Made by a program: the position numbers and the translations under genes. From the NCBI GenBank assembly GCA_030340625.1, contig JAOPHQ010000580.1:124001-188000 (forward strand): a stretch of 64,000 bases of DNA, read 5' to 3'. A model generated the notes under the pieces. It ran no database searches. It was not told the DNA's origin and was given only the letters and a program-made list of their open reading frames with translations. This DNA comes from Merluccius polli. Lineage: Eukaryota; Chordata; Actinopteri; Gadiformes; Merlucciidae. Positions 22,511-33,724 of the stretch are shown piece by piece; within the stretch, counting starts at the first letter, position 1, and each line of letters starts with the position of its first letter.

Positions 22511-23523
22511 AAACCCATTTACCCTCCCGATCGAACATGGCCACAAATCGTTGTCGTTTTTAACTAACTTTGTCTATAGACTACAGCACAACACATTAGG
22601 ACATAACGACAATAAACACAATTAAACCAGACAAAAAAAGTAAACATTTACTATATAGCCTACCAACTCATGGTAGAAGCACACAAATCTCGAAAAAATG
22701 ATCAAATCAACATCAAATCAAGTTCTGACAGACAAAGCAACTGCAAGTCAACTTCGGAAAGGCAAAGTAACCTTTTATTTGTTTGTTCTATATTGACATC
22801 CACAAATGATCGCGTGGTCTCCTGATTCTCGCGTGGTCTTGTAGTTCTCGCGTGATCTCGTGAATCCAGCCGCCTCGCAGCGCTATGCGCCCGGTGGGGA
22901 TGGACGCCGGGCGCCGTGCGTGCGTGTGTGAGTGAGTGAGTGAGTGAGTGTGTGTGAGAGAGAGTGTGTTTGTGAGTGAGTGAGTGAAAGTTAGCCTATA
23001 CTGAAAACAATCATGCCTAAAATATCTGAAAACACACATAAAAAATAACAATAATAATGTCCATGATGAAATTCTTTTCTGAGCTGAAAGTCCACCAAAT
23101 GGCTTCTTTTTTTATCTTTATTCTGAAAATTGTGATGTGTGATGTGAAAACGTGATGCACGTGCCTACAACACACATTGATTTGCTTGGTCTAGTAACTT
23201 TACACCAGGGCTAGTAACTTTTGAAAGTTACTAGCCCTGTGGTCTAGCTCCTATTTTGGCCGAATTTCAGACACTGGTTACAGGTAATGTTTGGCCTGGG
23301 ATTGAGGTTCTCCACCATCCACCTTTTCGCAGGACATACTCTCCACAGCTGCAGTGCACAGTGCCTGCACAAGCACCTGAGAAACAAAGGATAATTAATA
23401 ACGGCTAATCAATACAATCTATGTACATCCATTACTAAACTTTAGAATTGATTTCTGTCAGGCACCAACTACATTTTATTGGGGGTGTTCATTGAAACCA
23501 TTCAGACAGCTATATGATTGTAA

Positions 23524-24531
23524 CTGTGCGTTCACACCAAAAGCGCACAAAGAGGAAAATTATCCCGGAAGTCATTCATTGTGTATTGGGCGCCAGGCGG
23601 ACAAAGAGGGAAAAGAGGAATAGGCGGACTTGGGTGGACTAGGCGACTTAGGAGGATAAAAAAAGTTAAAAATCCTCCAACTTTATGTAAATGAGCTATG
23701 ACGCGACTAGGAGGGAAAGGTGGAAAATCCATCGATAGCCAATGGGGATATCTCGTTCTGCCGTCGTCCCTCGGTCAGATCTGTCCCAGAAAACAACCCG
23801 CGTAACTTAGTTCCTACCAAACATTCGTTCCAAGGTGTCGCTGGAAATGCTGATTGCTGCCGTAGCAGAACACCTCTATGATGTCCTCTATGATTTGACA
23901 ACATTACATTTGGCAAAATCGGTGTTTATTTGGGATGATCATTTCCGTAAATATGATTGGGGAGTAACCCGACGAGGTGTCCATTAACAGAAATGAATGG
24001 ACGACGCGGAGGCGTGAACCGTCCGACGCAAAGCGGAGGGTTGCTTCCGCGAAGTACCATGGTCACTTACGAAAGAATGAAATATGTAATCAATTAATAA
24101 TACTTTAATGTGTTTTAGAGTTGAAATCGTGAGGGTTTTTTTTATTTTTACAAGTCGAGCAGACTATTTAATATCTCCCGTATGCAGGCGTTGCCAAGCA
24201 ACGTGGCTATAGCGTCTTCATAGCGTCAACGTCTTTCCTAGGTGTAAATCAAAGATGGTGTAAATAAACACTTTTTAACCTACACTCTCCAGCCAATCGG
24301 AGTAATTCTGTTTTTAATGACTTTATCAAGTAACTTTCCGTGATCAACGATGTCGGTAAATGGGCTGTGCTACAGCAGTAGTTGCGTGGTGGTGTTTAGC
24401 GCGTGTGGCGCCTTTAAATTTAAAAAAAAGCAAGAACGAACATTCTGAAGGGGGGCAAAAGCGACAAAAGCGACTTAGGTGGAGTGGACAAGGTGGATTC
24501 CTCTTTGTGCGCTTTCGGTGTGAACGCACAG
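23524..24531. mobile_element. PIF/Harbinger-type MITE
   Basis: Inverted repeats of about 34 bp start CTGTGCGTTCACACC and differ by a base or two. A 3-bp duplication TAA lies at 23521-23523 and 24532-24534, the Harbinger target. The 1008-bp interior has no transposase. The run GGAGGGAAAGGTGG and similar words near the ends make partial direct repeats. Confidence 0.85.
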
Positions 24532-24546
24532 TAAGACACCGTACAA

Positions 24547-25285
24547 TAGGGTGACCAGACGTCCTCTTTTGCCCGGACATGTCCTCTTTTTGAGACCTAA
24601 AAAAATGTCCGGGCGGATTTTCGAAATCGTCCGGGATTTTTTTGTCAAACATCGGAATTTCCATTGCGTTCGCTGACCAAGTAGTCCCGCCCCCCCCCTA
24701 CTCAGTTCTGTTGGCTTTGCTTTGAGTGGCAGTGAGTAGGGGGAGTTACCTGCGTAGGCTCTGACTGGAGAGCTGCCATCATTGGTCGATAGCCTTTTCT
24801 GTGACCTTTTAATTGGTCAGTCTGCACCTCAGTGGCGCGAGCAGCTTCCTGGTTTATCAAAGAGAGCGCATGTACCGGCGGCATCTCTGCAGCTATGCCG
24901 AAACGTAAATGCAAGTTCACGGATTAACTAAAAAAGAAATATCCATGCTTTTGTCTTGGTCGCAATCCACACAAAGCTTTTTATTATTATAGGCACTTTT
25001 TATTATTTTTTTAGGTTATTGTTTTATAGGGACAAACATTGAAAACGTTTACTTTAGTCCTGTATTTTCTGTGCGTTTGCACTTTGAGGCATTGTTCTAT
25101 TCTATTCTATTTTGTTAGTGTTGTTAAGGGCCAATAAAGCTCATTTTCATATCTAGTCCCCATGACTGTGGACACATTTGTATGTGAACATCTATATGAT
25201 ACACTACAACTACCAACTACCCCCCCCCCCCCCCCCCCCCCGCTGAGGTGTCCTCCTTTTCACAGACTCATAAATGGTCACCCTA
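24547..25285 (+). mobile_element. hAT element with TAGGGTGACCAG termini, longer form
   Basis: The ends TAGGGTGACCAGACG and ATGGTCACCCTA have exact 8-bp duplications CCGTACAA at 24539-24546 and 25286-25293. CCGGAC/GTCCTC words fill the subterminal parts. A short + strand start MPKRKCKF at about 24896 followed by a stop looks like the very beginning of a hAT transposase. A poly-C run lies at about 25220-25241. Confidence 0.93.
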
Positions 25286-25484
25286 CCGTACAATGATGAG
25301 CTGTTTATTCTGAACATTTGTCAACATAGATTATTTCAAAGTAATTTGCTTGTAGGTATTTGGCTAAGATGCACATTGCAATAGTAAGTTGATTGACCTA
25401 CTTTCTATCACGGGGCAGTATCATCAAGGGTTTGCATAGCTTTAGCATGCTAACTTATAACTTTGAGATAGCCTATAACTTTTA

Positions 25485-25819
25485 TTAGCCCCATTTGTGA
25501 CCGAACACTATGGCAAATTATCAGCACAGCCATCCCATTCAAAAACCTTTTGGTCGAAAGTATACATGTTTTTTATCTACTTTCAGGGGTCACAACGGAC
25601 ATTTGGGGGATATTGTACGGAATTAAAAGTTTGTTTCAACTCGGATTAACCAGCTACCCACCGGGCAACAAAAGGGCATACATGTGGATCCGTAACATAC
25701 ATTCAAAAGCCTGTTGCCACCCTGGAAAGTAGGCAAAAAACATGTTTAAGTTATACTGAATGTTTTTTTAATGAAATGACTGATAATACACCAGAGTGTT
25801 CGGTCACAAATGGGGCTAA
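25485..25819. mobile_element. MITE with perfect 25-bp inverted repeats
   Basis: Positions 25485-25509 and 25795-25819 are exact reverse complements beginning TTAGCCCCATTTGTGACC. The 335-bp element has no coding sequence. The target duplication is unclear, so the superfamily is not assigned. Confidence 0.85.
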
Positions 25820-27396
25820 ACCTTTATATTTTGTTTGTCCTTCATGTAGCTTTTACAATTATAAACCTACAAATGTGGGTAAAATGATGTGAGCCAGTAT
25901 CACTCACCAACACACCTGTCCGAGCCACCACTGGTTCTTGTCAGACCACAACTCAATATCTCGCTGAGCCCCGTTGTTTATCCTTCTCGCCTGTTCCCGG
26001 TTCCTTGGACTTCTAGCAGGGTCGAACAGCCCACACTTCCAGTAGCTCTGGCATGTCACGTGGTGTATTCCCCTTGTGATGTGTTTGCATCAAATTAAAT
26101 ATTTAAGTGTGCATGCATGTTGCATTACTAAAATGAGTCTGTGATTCTAAGCTGCACTACATTAATATAGTCTTTACATCGATTTGCTCCAACTTTCCCC
26201 ACACTTTAATTAATTGGGGGTGCCAACCTGTCAGCTGCTCTTTAAGGAGTATTAGTGAAAGACAGAGGGGGAGAGAGAGTGTCTGTATGTGAAAGAGAGA
26301 GAGAGAGATAGTGTGCATGTGAAAGAGTGAGAACGAGTGTAAGTGAAAGAGACAGAGTAAGTGAAAGTGAGAAAAAGAGTGTTCGAGTAATGAGAGTAAT
26401 GCCAGGATCACACTACACAAATTCAAACACTAATGTCAGAACATCGGATCCAGTTGTCATGCTGTGTAGTGTGACATGGATGGTCAACAGCTTGCAATGT
26501 GTCATCCAGCATATACACTGATGATCAATTCAATTTCGACCTTCCTCCCCGATCCCAGGTGGACTTCATGCCAAGTAATGAAAACGGAATGCGTCGTGGT
26601 CAAACGGGTAGTGTGCTCCGTCTCTGGGCTCCAGCACCCAACGTGGGGCTACTCTAACCGGGAAGGGACATGGAAGGGCTGCCCGGACACGCTCTGGAGT
26701 CACTAGCCGCACTCACAGACAGCCACCTCAGCACCAGCATCCGAGTCTAATCAGTCTGACTCAGGCCAGGTGAGGCTGTAAACCAGCTATCAACAACACA
26801 CACTTCATATACACTCCACATTAATAAAAAAAACATCATGACACAATAATTATCATTTTAATAGATAATAGGTCATTTTAAACACCATTCCCTCTGCTCC
26901 CTCTCCCTCCCTCACTTTGTTTCTCCGCCATTGATACTGTTGCTGTAATTGACAGGCAAGATGGATTCCCTGCACCAATCAAAAAAAAGATGAGCAGGGA
27001 GCAGTGTTAAAATCTAAATTGGCTCATACAGAGACATGCACAGTCATATTCTCACAAACTCAGTGATCAGGAAATACCGCAGAACAAACTTTTTTCAAAT
27101 TCTCAATCATGCAAACATTTTCTGGGATCCATGTTCCAAACCAAAGGGATTATTAGGCGGACATTTAAATATTCGCAGCATTTTCTGACTGACTCATCTC
27201 ATCTCAGAAACATGGCTAAACACATTTTCTCCCATGGCTGCTTTTACCAGACCAGTTCAATCTTACTCAACTAGTGCAGAGACCAACAAGAGTAACCTCC
27301 CAGGCGCAAATTGACCTCCCAGACAGCAATGGGGCGTCGAATACGAGTTGATTGTTGGTTAGAATGGTCGGTTTCCGTCAGACGACTAAAATTCAC
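25820..27396. other. Unannotated region with GA-rich simple sequence
   Basis: GAGA/AGTGAAAG simple sequence spans about 26250-26385. A small inverted pair (ATCACACTACAC near 26409 and GTGTAGTGTGA near 26463) follows. No gene or tRNA could be supported. Confidence 0.4.
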
Positions 27397-27540
27397 CGTT
27401 GAATCAACGTAGTATTTTCGACGTTCTCCTACCGTCGAGAGAACGACTATCCACACCGTTGATAGTGGTGTGGATCAACGGTGTGGATAGTCGTTCTCTC
27501 GACGGTAGGAGAACGTCGAAAATACTACGTTGATTCAACG
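27397..27540. repeat. Perfect 66-bp inverted repeat with 12-bp spacer
   Basis: 27397-27462 and 27475-27540 are exact reverse complements, separated by TAGTGGTGTGGA. The arms contain GTTGAATCAACG, itself a palindrome, and TCGACGGTAG-like words also found at 55.0-55.4 kb. The preceding CCCAGACAGCAA matches the boundary word of those arrays. Confidence 0.97.
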
Positions 27541-28330
27541 TTGATTTGCTTACCAATTTTCAACGTCATTTACCGTACGTCGAAATGGTGTTGAATTGAG
27601 GTTGTAACCTAAATGCAGCTAAATTACAGCCTGTTGATACATGTGCTGTTATTTATTCGTAACAAACACACAAGCTGCAATTTTGAGATCCTAGTAAAAC
27701 GATGTGTACCAGTGAGAAATGTGCTCACAATTCATAGTTCAGATCATGCCTCATTTATGTCCACACCCCTCTTCTTTGAAATAACTAAGAGTTTGGCTTG
27801 ACAAAGATCAAGGTTTTAATACCCATTAAAATGTGTTATTTGAAAACTGTTAAGGATTTACATTAATGGAAAGGTAGCACAAGCTTGTAATAAGTATATT
27901 GGAAATAAACCAACATACATGTACAGCTAATAGAGAGGGAGAGGGAATACAGTAACCAGGGTCAGCAACCTTTTCAACATGCAGTGCCAGTTTGAAATTT
28001 TCTCGTTAATGTATGCCATAAGAAACAATAAATTAATTAAGCAGAATTATGACACAGCAACCAAAAACATTTCCAGAAGACCTGGAATTGTATTATTTCC
28101 ATATAGTCCTTAATCATGCATCAACAATTTAAATGTTTTTTTTGTTATATTTGCAACATGGGCTTACAAATTATTACATATATCCCATCTTAAAACACCT
28201 TCTAGGTAGTCATACACATTGTTGAAAAAGTAATGATACATACAATGATCATCAACAATTCATAATCAAACAATGAAAATCAATTTTTTTTATTGAATTT
28301 TGGTTTTAACAGAATAATTAGGCAACATCA
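27541..28330. other. Unannotated AT-rich spacer
   Basis: Nothing recognised apart from one polyadenylation-like AATAAA; no coding domain. Confidence 0.4.
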
Positions 28331-28338
28331 CACGAGAG

Positions 28339-28460
28339 GGAGTGCTGTTGTAGTGAATATCAGCACGGCTGTGATTCGGTCATAGGTACGAGGCTGTTGG
28401 ACGAGTGCCGAATAAAATCACAGCTGTGCTGATATTCAGTACAACAGCACGACCTCAAGT
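28339..28460. repeat. Imperfect foldback, probable MITE core
   Basis: TGCTGTTGTAGTGAATATCA near 28342 pairs with TGATATTCAGTACAACAGCA ending near 28450, with CAGCACGGCTGTGATT against AATCACAGCTGTGCTG inside. Related words (TTGCTTTTATA, CAACAGTT) recur up to 28700, so the full element may reach about 28735. Confidence 0.75.
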
Positions 28461-29113
28461 GTGATATTGCTTTTATACAACAGTTCTACAAGCATCATTC
28501 ATTAGTTAATAATAAGCAACTACATATTATGATCAGATTTGTTTGTTCATTAATGATTTATTCAGCTCCGCCTCCTGAACTATGCTATTGCTTTTATATA
28601 TAAATAAACAGTTCATGTTAGACGTGGAGTGATACTGAACTCTGTAAACTGAACGGGCGTCATAGCTGTGTGTATACGCTCAATATACAACAGTTGGGAA
28701 CCAATCAGATTGCTTGATTTAAGCCACCCGTTTTATAATTTGTAATAATCTTCATCTTCTGCCTCAACTTCTTGTAGAGCATCATGGCCTCTTGTGGCAC
28801 GAAGAACTGCAGCATTTCTAGGAGAGTGCGTTCAGATTACATATAGAAATAGTTTTCACTCGGTGCAAACATCAGCTACCCAGGACCAGGACCACCTGAC
28901 AGTGCTTCATTTCATAATGCATTTGATGGTGTTGCCATTTCCGAAATCTCCATTCAGCCCACTGCATGCATTCTCCTTCATCTTCTGCAAGACACAAATG
29001 CAAACATAAGAAATGAATGAAAGAATTCATAACCCTTACGTTTATCTGTCAGTTAACGTCTACCTGCCGGTCCAAACAAAAGTGGCCGTTGTCATATTAC
29101 ATCTAGGCACTAA

Positions 29114-29529
29114 AGGCGCATTCACATACGTCGCTACTCGCCCATCTCTGAGCGAGAACTGTCAATGGAATGTGAATGTGTTCCAGCCGAATGTGGCCAG
29201 GACAGGCGATGCGAGTACTAGCGATGCGATGTGGGCGGGTACGGAGTTAAAATAATTTTAACTTTCAGCGACGCGAGTGAAGCGAGTAGCAAATCAGAAT
29301 GTAGAATAGAGATGATTGACAGTTGACGTCAACAGAGCATGTCCGAACATGTTCTCCAGAGGGCGGCCGCCCTCTGGAGAACATGTTCGGACATGTTTGC
29401 AGTGGGAAGTAAACTAGCGGGGAGCCATGGCAACCGACGCCGGCAGCAAATATTTTTTTCTGCCAGCGAGTAGAATTTCGGCGAGAAGCGAGGAGCGATG
29501 GGCGAGTAGCGACGTATGTGAATGCGCCT
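29114..29529. mobile_element. PIF/Harbinger-type MITE with a perfect central palindrome
   Basis: Inverted ends start AGGCGCATTCACATACG and run about 33 bp. A 3-bp duplication TAA lies at 29111-29113 and 29530-29532. A second internal pair of GCGAGTAGC/GAGCGA words lies next to the ends. The 416-bp body contains the 58-bp palindrome at 29338-29395. Confidence 0.87.
29338..29395. repeat. Perfect 58-bp palindrome, no spacer
   Basis: 29338-29366 is the exact reverse complement of 29367-29395, with the centre at GGGCGG/CCGCCC. Confidence 0.97.
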
Positions 29530-29969
29530 TAAGGCCACATACAGCTGACGCCCATGAAGTAAGGCAGATAGGAAACTGATAATTACTAACTTCTCCTTGT
29601 CTGGCAGTCCTTAACATATGTAATGAGGCTAATAACATTACATAACTGATGACCTGTCTGATGACCATGACATTTATAGGCAGTATCATATGATGTATGC
29701 TTATCAGAAAATTTGGTATGTGTTCATCTTCTGTGAAAATAACACTTTTCAAAGCCTGTTGGACCCGAATGTACAGTGAGATACAAAAGAAGTAGCATTC
29801 ACAAACGATGTGGCATTCAATGATGGTATGAAGCAACTCCTTAAAGTGCCTAGATGGAGTAGCGCAAGCCTTCCGTTTGTGAATTGAAACATCTAAAACT
29901 ATTTACACAGACATTTACTCTGATTCTGATGCATTTCCCATGCAAAAACACTCCAATCTGAATACATAC

Positions 29970-30504
29970 GTTGCAAAACCGCCAACCTCCATCCAGCTCT
30001 CCAAGAAGCAGTTGACAACAACGGAGACCCTACAGATAAGGCAAGCCTGTGATTTGTTCACTCGCTACAAATGAAACGGTAAGGAAACTCGTTTCAGACA
30101 AAGCATCTTTGCACATTTGTTTTATCAAATGTATCTGAAGTGTTTGCACAAATAGGAAGTAGGCTAATTCAATTTGATCATACAATTGCACAACATTGTA
30201 TTGGTTATTGTTGGTGGCGTCATTGCATCTGTAACAAGCTACAAGCAGTCGCAGTTGAAAGAACTTTTAAAAGATTACTGACTGGGTATGCAAACTGCAG
30301 CTTACTGATGTTTCATGAATGCTCTTTGTGAGTTAATGGTCCTTTTTAAGGAGTTTCTACTGAATTTGCCTGTCGAGTTACCTTTGCCCTTAAGAATTCA
30401 ATACACGTTAACACAAAATTACCTTGTTGTCCTGGAGATGTTTTGGACAGGCATGCCAGTTTCAAGGCCCTCTTTGGTCAGGATGTGAGACATTGCTTCA
30501 GGGA
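29970..30504 (-). other. Two possible coding exons of an unrecognised gene
   Basis: Exon-like pieces on the minus strand: 30423-30504 (open frame with AMSHILTKEGLETGMPVQN; acceptor TTTTAG, donor GTAATT) and 29970-30029 (VVVNCFLESWMEVGGF; acceptor CTGTAG, donor GTATGT). The phases match, so they splice in frame. A further open piece with GECMQWAEWRFRKWQHHQ lies near 28890-28990, but its phase does not follow directly. Product unknown; chance splicing signals in repeat-rich DNA are an alternative. Confidence 0.25.
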
Positions 30505-30764
30505 CTAAAAGGGAAAGTTGCGAGTAAAAAAAACATCAACATCAGTTACCACCAAATATGTCAAACCACTTGGGTGTCTTGACCACAGTACACATGAGCA
30601 TGTCTTTTCTCTCTTACAACATGCCTTTTACAAGTTTCAGCTTTTGTGGGAGACAACCTTGAAATGACTGGTACACGAATTGTTCCTGGCATCAAAATGA
30701 CACCCAAGCAAAATAAACAAATAAGGTAAAACAACATGAACCTTGACGTTCTAGTTTCTGGGGT

Positions 30765-30820
30765 CTCGTGCGCCAGGTTCAGTTGACTGCTCGAGCAGTC
30801 AACTGAACCTGGCGCACGAG
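30765..30820. repeat. Perfect 56-bp palindrome, no spacer
   Basis: 30765-30792 is the exact reverse complement of 30793-30820, centred on CTCGAG. Imperfect pairing (CTGGGG/CCCCAG) extends a few bases outward. Confidence 0.97.
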
Positions 30821-31398
30821 CCTCCCCAGGGAAGATGATCTTCAGTCAACGGTCGTCCTGATATTGACAGCAATAAACAGATTATTATTTCTTATTATAT
30901 AGAACTCTTGGTAAGTAGACTAACATGAATAGTGATCACGTTTGACTGTCTATATCAAAGTATGTTAGCAACATTAGTTAGACCATAATCGTTCATAGCT
31001 GACTGTAACTAGTTATACTAACTAAAGTTAGCATCCATCACATTTAGCCAAAAGCCTGTGCTAAATTGCTAATGGCTACCGCTATGCCAGAATTAGTTTT
31101 TGCGGTCATCACAGCACTGTATATTTACGTTCACATTAACGTAGTCTATGTTTATATTACTTAAGTTCATATATGGGTCAAATTAAGAAACAACATTGCT
31201 CATATGGCCAACTTAAAATGTCAACTTACTAAAGAATAGCAGTTAAATGTCAGTTAAATCCTTTTGCGCTCGAGACATTTGATTATCAAAGTTCATGACA
31301 GGCTTTAGAAGGACATTATAAAATATGAACGATTTCATGTTTATAAAATTGTTCATTTGTTGTACTATAATAAGTAATGGTATTTATATACCAATAAT

Positions 31399-31643
31399 AC
31401 TATGAATATCATCCATTATATTAGTTTTAGTCCCATTTCCCAAGAAATAACGTTATCGCAGTTGTCATGGCGACGCGCTGCGTCCCTGACTAGCTGCTAG
31501 CGCTGCAGTTGTCATGGCGACGCGCTCAGGGACTAGCTGCTAGCGCTGCTAGTTAGGGACGCAGCGCGTCGCCATGACATCTGCGATAACGTTATTTCTT
31601 GGGAAATGGGACTAAAACTAATATAATGGATGATATTCATAGT
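31399..31643. repeat. 89-bp inverted repeat, foldback element
   Basis: 31399-31487 and 31555-31643 are reverse complements with one mismatch (GTTGTCATGG against GATGTCATGG). The loop holds a partial direct copy of the arm (GTCATGGCGACGCGCT) and repeated AGCTGCTAGCGCTG. It is likely a foldback MITE; no clear target duplication. Confidence 0.93.
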
Positions 31644-31822
31644 CGCGGGGACATCCACGTCATTAAAAGGATCAATTTGCTACGGGAAATGTGGGCTACA
31701 TATTGTACCATAAAACTACTAATATATCAAGTAACGCGCTGACACTAACTAGACTTCTTTATATAACTTAACTGTGTTCTGAATCCCACGTGTCGTAATA
31801 TTATTTCATGACAGAAAGGACA

Positions 31823-31959
31823 GCACTCGGTTGCATTCAAAACTTTTAATCGCCAACAACGGACGTTTCCCTTCTTCAGTGTATAATGGCGCTGAAGGGC
31901 GCACAGCCCGAAACGTCCGTTGTTGGAGATTAAAAGTTTTGAATGCAACTGAGAGTGCT
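31823..31959. repeat. Inverted pair of a short repeat, hairpin about 46 bp per arm
   Basis: Left arm, read outward, and right arm both carry AAACGTCCGTTGTTG, then GATTAAAAGTTTTGAATGCA. The middle has GAAGGGCGCACAGCCCGAAACG, similar to GATGAAGATCCGATGGGATTGAAACG at 59530. The arms differ at several bases. This looks like two copies of a repeat inserted head to head. Confidence 0.85.
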
Positions 31960-32350
31960 ATCCTTGCTTTCATGATAATAATTCATAATTTTACAACTCT
32001 ATTTCTAAATGACGCTTAATTGGGAAACAATGCTGCTGCTTACCTTGCTATGCCACATGTAAATCCATTGTCGGGTGCATCCAGCCTACTGGCACAACTG
32101 CACCGCAACGACGAGTCGACAACTTTGATGCACGAAGTGCGTCGCGTCTAGCCTAGAACTCTAGACACCCCCTAGCGGCAGCAAATTTATTTGGCAGCTA
32201 GTGTAGGTCTAGCACAGCTCCGTCCGCTTTTTGGTGCTGGAAACACCAAGTGTGTCTTGTATGTCTGACCAATCACAGCGTGAGGGGCGGAGTCGAAAGC
32301 CGGGCTACCATGACGACAGAGTTGCAACGGTTCCGTGTTAGAGGTAAACA

Positions 32351-32590
32351 ATGGCTGCTGCTGCTGGCGAACGGTTGTCTTTCGAGTCGGCTTTGGCCGC
32401 GACTCTTCAAGACTTGAAGTTAACATTTTATTTGAGAAAAGAGCAAAGAACGGCACTGAAGTCTTTCCTCGAAAATAAATATGCATTCGGAGTTTTGATT
32501 AGTAGTCAGAGCGACGGCTCTGACTACGTCACCTTCTTCGTTGCTCTGATTGGTTGTAGCGCTATCCTATTGCGTGCAGAGGGAACTTGA
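32351..32590 (+). pseudogene. Truncated RecQ-like helicase N-terminal fragment
   Basis: The frame opens MAAAAGERLSFESALAATL, followed by DLKLTFYLRKEQRTALKSFL and ENKYAFGVL. Q-motif style sequence before a would-be Walker A (normally VLPTGYGKS-like) fits the start of a RecQ-family ATP-dependent helicase repeated in fish genomes. The Walker A and everything downstream are missing; the frame runs into SSQSDGSDYVTFFVALIG, which is element sequence. The family assignment rests on about 45 residues. Confidence 0.5.
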
Positions 32591-32674
32591 AAGACAACCG
32601 TTTATCCCGCCCACACTGCCAATGGAGCTGCGCCAGACCTTACATCTTTCTGATGTAGGTCTGGCTTGCCAGGC

Positions 32675-33136
32675 CATAGACATATATACATAGACGCCTC
32701 ATAGACTGACGCTGCCCGTTAGAGCTGACGTAGCAGCGCGGCCGCCATCTTGGCAGGGGACCCAGTGCGCCCCCAGTGCATTCATTTCTATGGAGGAAGG
32801 CGTATCCCCAACTACAATAATAAGCATAACTCCCCGAATTTTTACCGGATTTTCACACGGTTTGGTTTGTTACAAATGGCAGAGATTTATTTATGATACA
32901 GGACGAATTTTTTTTTTTTTTTTAAATAATAAGAATTATTGTTCAATCTTACTTGTTAAAGGTAATCCCACGCGATCTGGTGTCAATACTGCGTCGTAAG
33001 CTGCACAACATACTAGCATAGCTTGCTCTCCCGTTGACTCCTATGCTAGACTAGAGTGAGGACTCCCTACCAATATGGCGGCGACGCTGGGTTACGTTCC
33101 ATCACGTCATGAGGCGTCTATGTATATATGTCTATG
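32675..33136. mobile_element. MITE with ATAGACATATATACATAGAC termini
   Basis: Inverted repeats of about 28 bp end in GACGCCTCAT. Exact 8-bp duplications TGCCAGGC lie at 32667-32674 and 33137-33144. The 462-bp element is non-coding. Duplication length suggests hAT, though the termini are not typical. Confidence 0.93.
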
Positions 33137-33144
33137 TGCCAGGC

Positions 33145-33724
33145 TACGTCGCGTCCCCTCAGTTCGAAACCATTGAACCGGAAGCGGAAACAGAGGCAGC
33201 CTCTGGCTTTTAACCAATCTGATCGCAGTTGATTTAGTACGCCAGGTGTGGCCATAATAAGAATGCATGTGCTTTTTCGACTTGGAAGGGACAAAAATAT
33301 TACAGAATTTAAAATGACATGTTATTCAATGTTAACATTCAAATACACATTCACACAGAACGCACGGTTTTCATCAGATTTAATCAGTCAGATAAGCCCA
33401 CTGCAAGCCATCTCAGAAATAGTATATCTTAGTTTATTACAGCTGTAGGGCCTTCTACACTTCAAAGTTAATCTATTTGTATAATTTATCCTGTTCAGAA
33501 ATAGGTCCTTATAAGTTATACATCGTATTAGAAGGGGTATTCTTCACTTGCATGTGAGAGGGTTAAATGCAACTGTTTATTGTTGTCACACTATGCCATC
33601 GAAACTAACTTTTTTTTCTTCATTTGCATATTTATGGGACACTGAAGACCATTCAAAGCTCACTGCAGAGAAGGTACTGTGAACGCACACAGTACCAGAA
33701 AAGGTACAAAAGTGCTTTTTATAA
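33145..33724. other. Unannotated spacer
   Basis: CACTATGCC at 33589 is a possible CACTA-type terminus for the element below but has no confirmed partner. Otherwise nothing recognised. Confidence 0.35.

Larger units (their letters stand above)
16437..23276. mobile_element. hAT element split by a Gypsy retrotransposon
   Basis: The left end CAGGGTTCGAAATGGC and the inverted right end CAGTGTCTGAAATTCGGCC pair as hAT termini. Exact 8-bp duplications GTTACAGG flank it at 16429-16436 and 23277-23284. Both subterminal regions contain the word CTAGTAACTTT. Without the Gypsy insertion it would be about 1.17 kb and non-coding. Its right half holds a GTGA/GTGTG simple repeat near 22915-22990. Confidence 0.9.
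32150..33160 (+). mobile_element. Non-autonomous DNA transposon with a RecQ-like coding start
   Basis: Near the left end GGTCTAGCACAGCTCC (about 32205) and near the right end the inverted GGTCTGGCGCAGCTCC (about 32625) pair. Outer words GTGTAGGTCT and ATGTAGGTCT extend this. Between them is the frame at 32351-32590. The right side is hit by the MITE at 32675-33136. The outer boundaries and any target duplication are not fixed. Confidence 0.5.

Noticed and set aside
26560..26720. A possible tRNA or tRNA-derived SINE head
   Set aside because: No cloverleaf arms or A/B box pair of proper spacing could be drawn.
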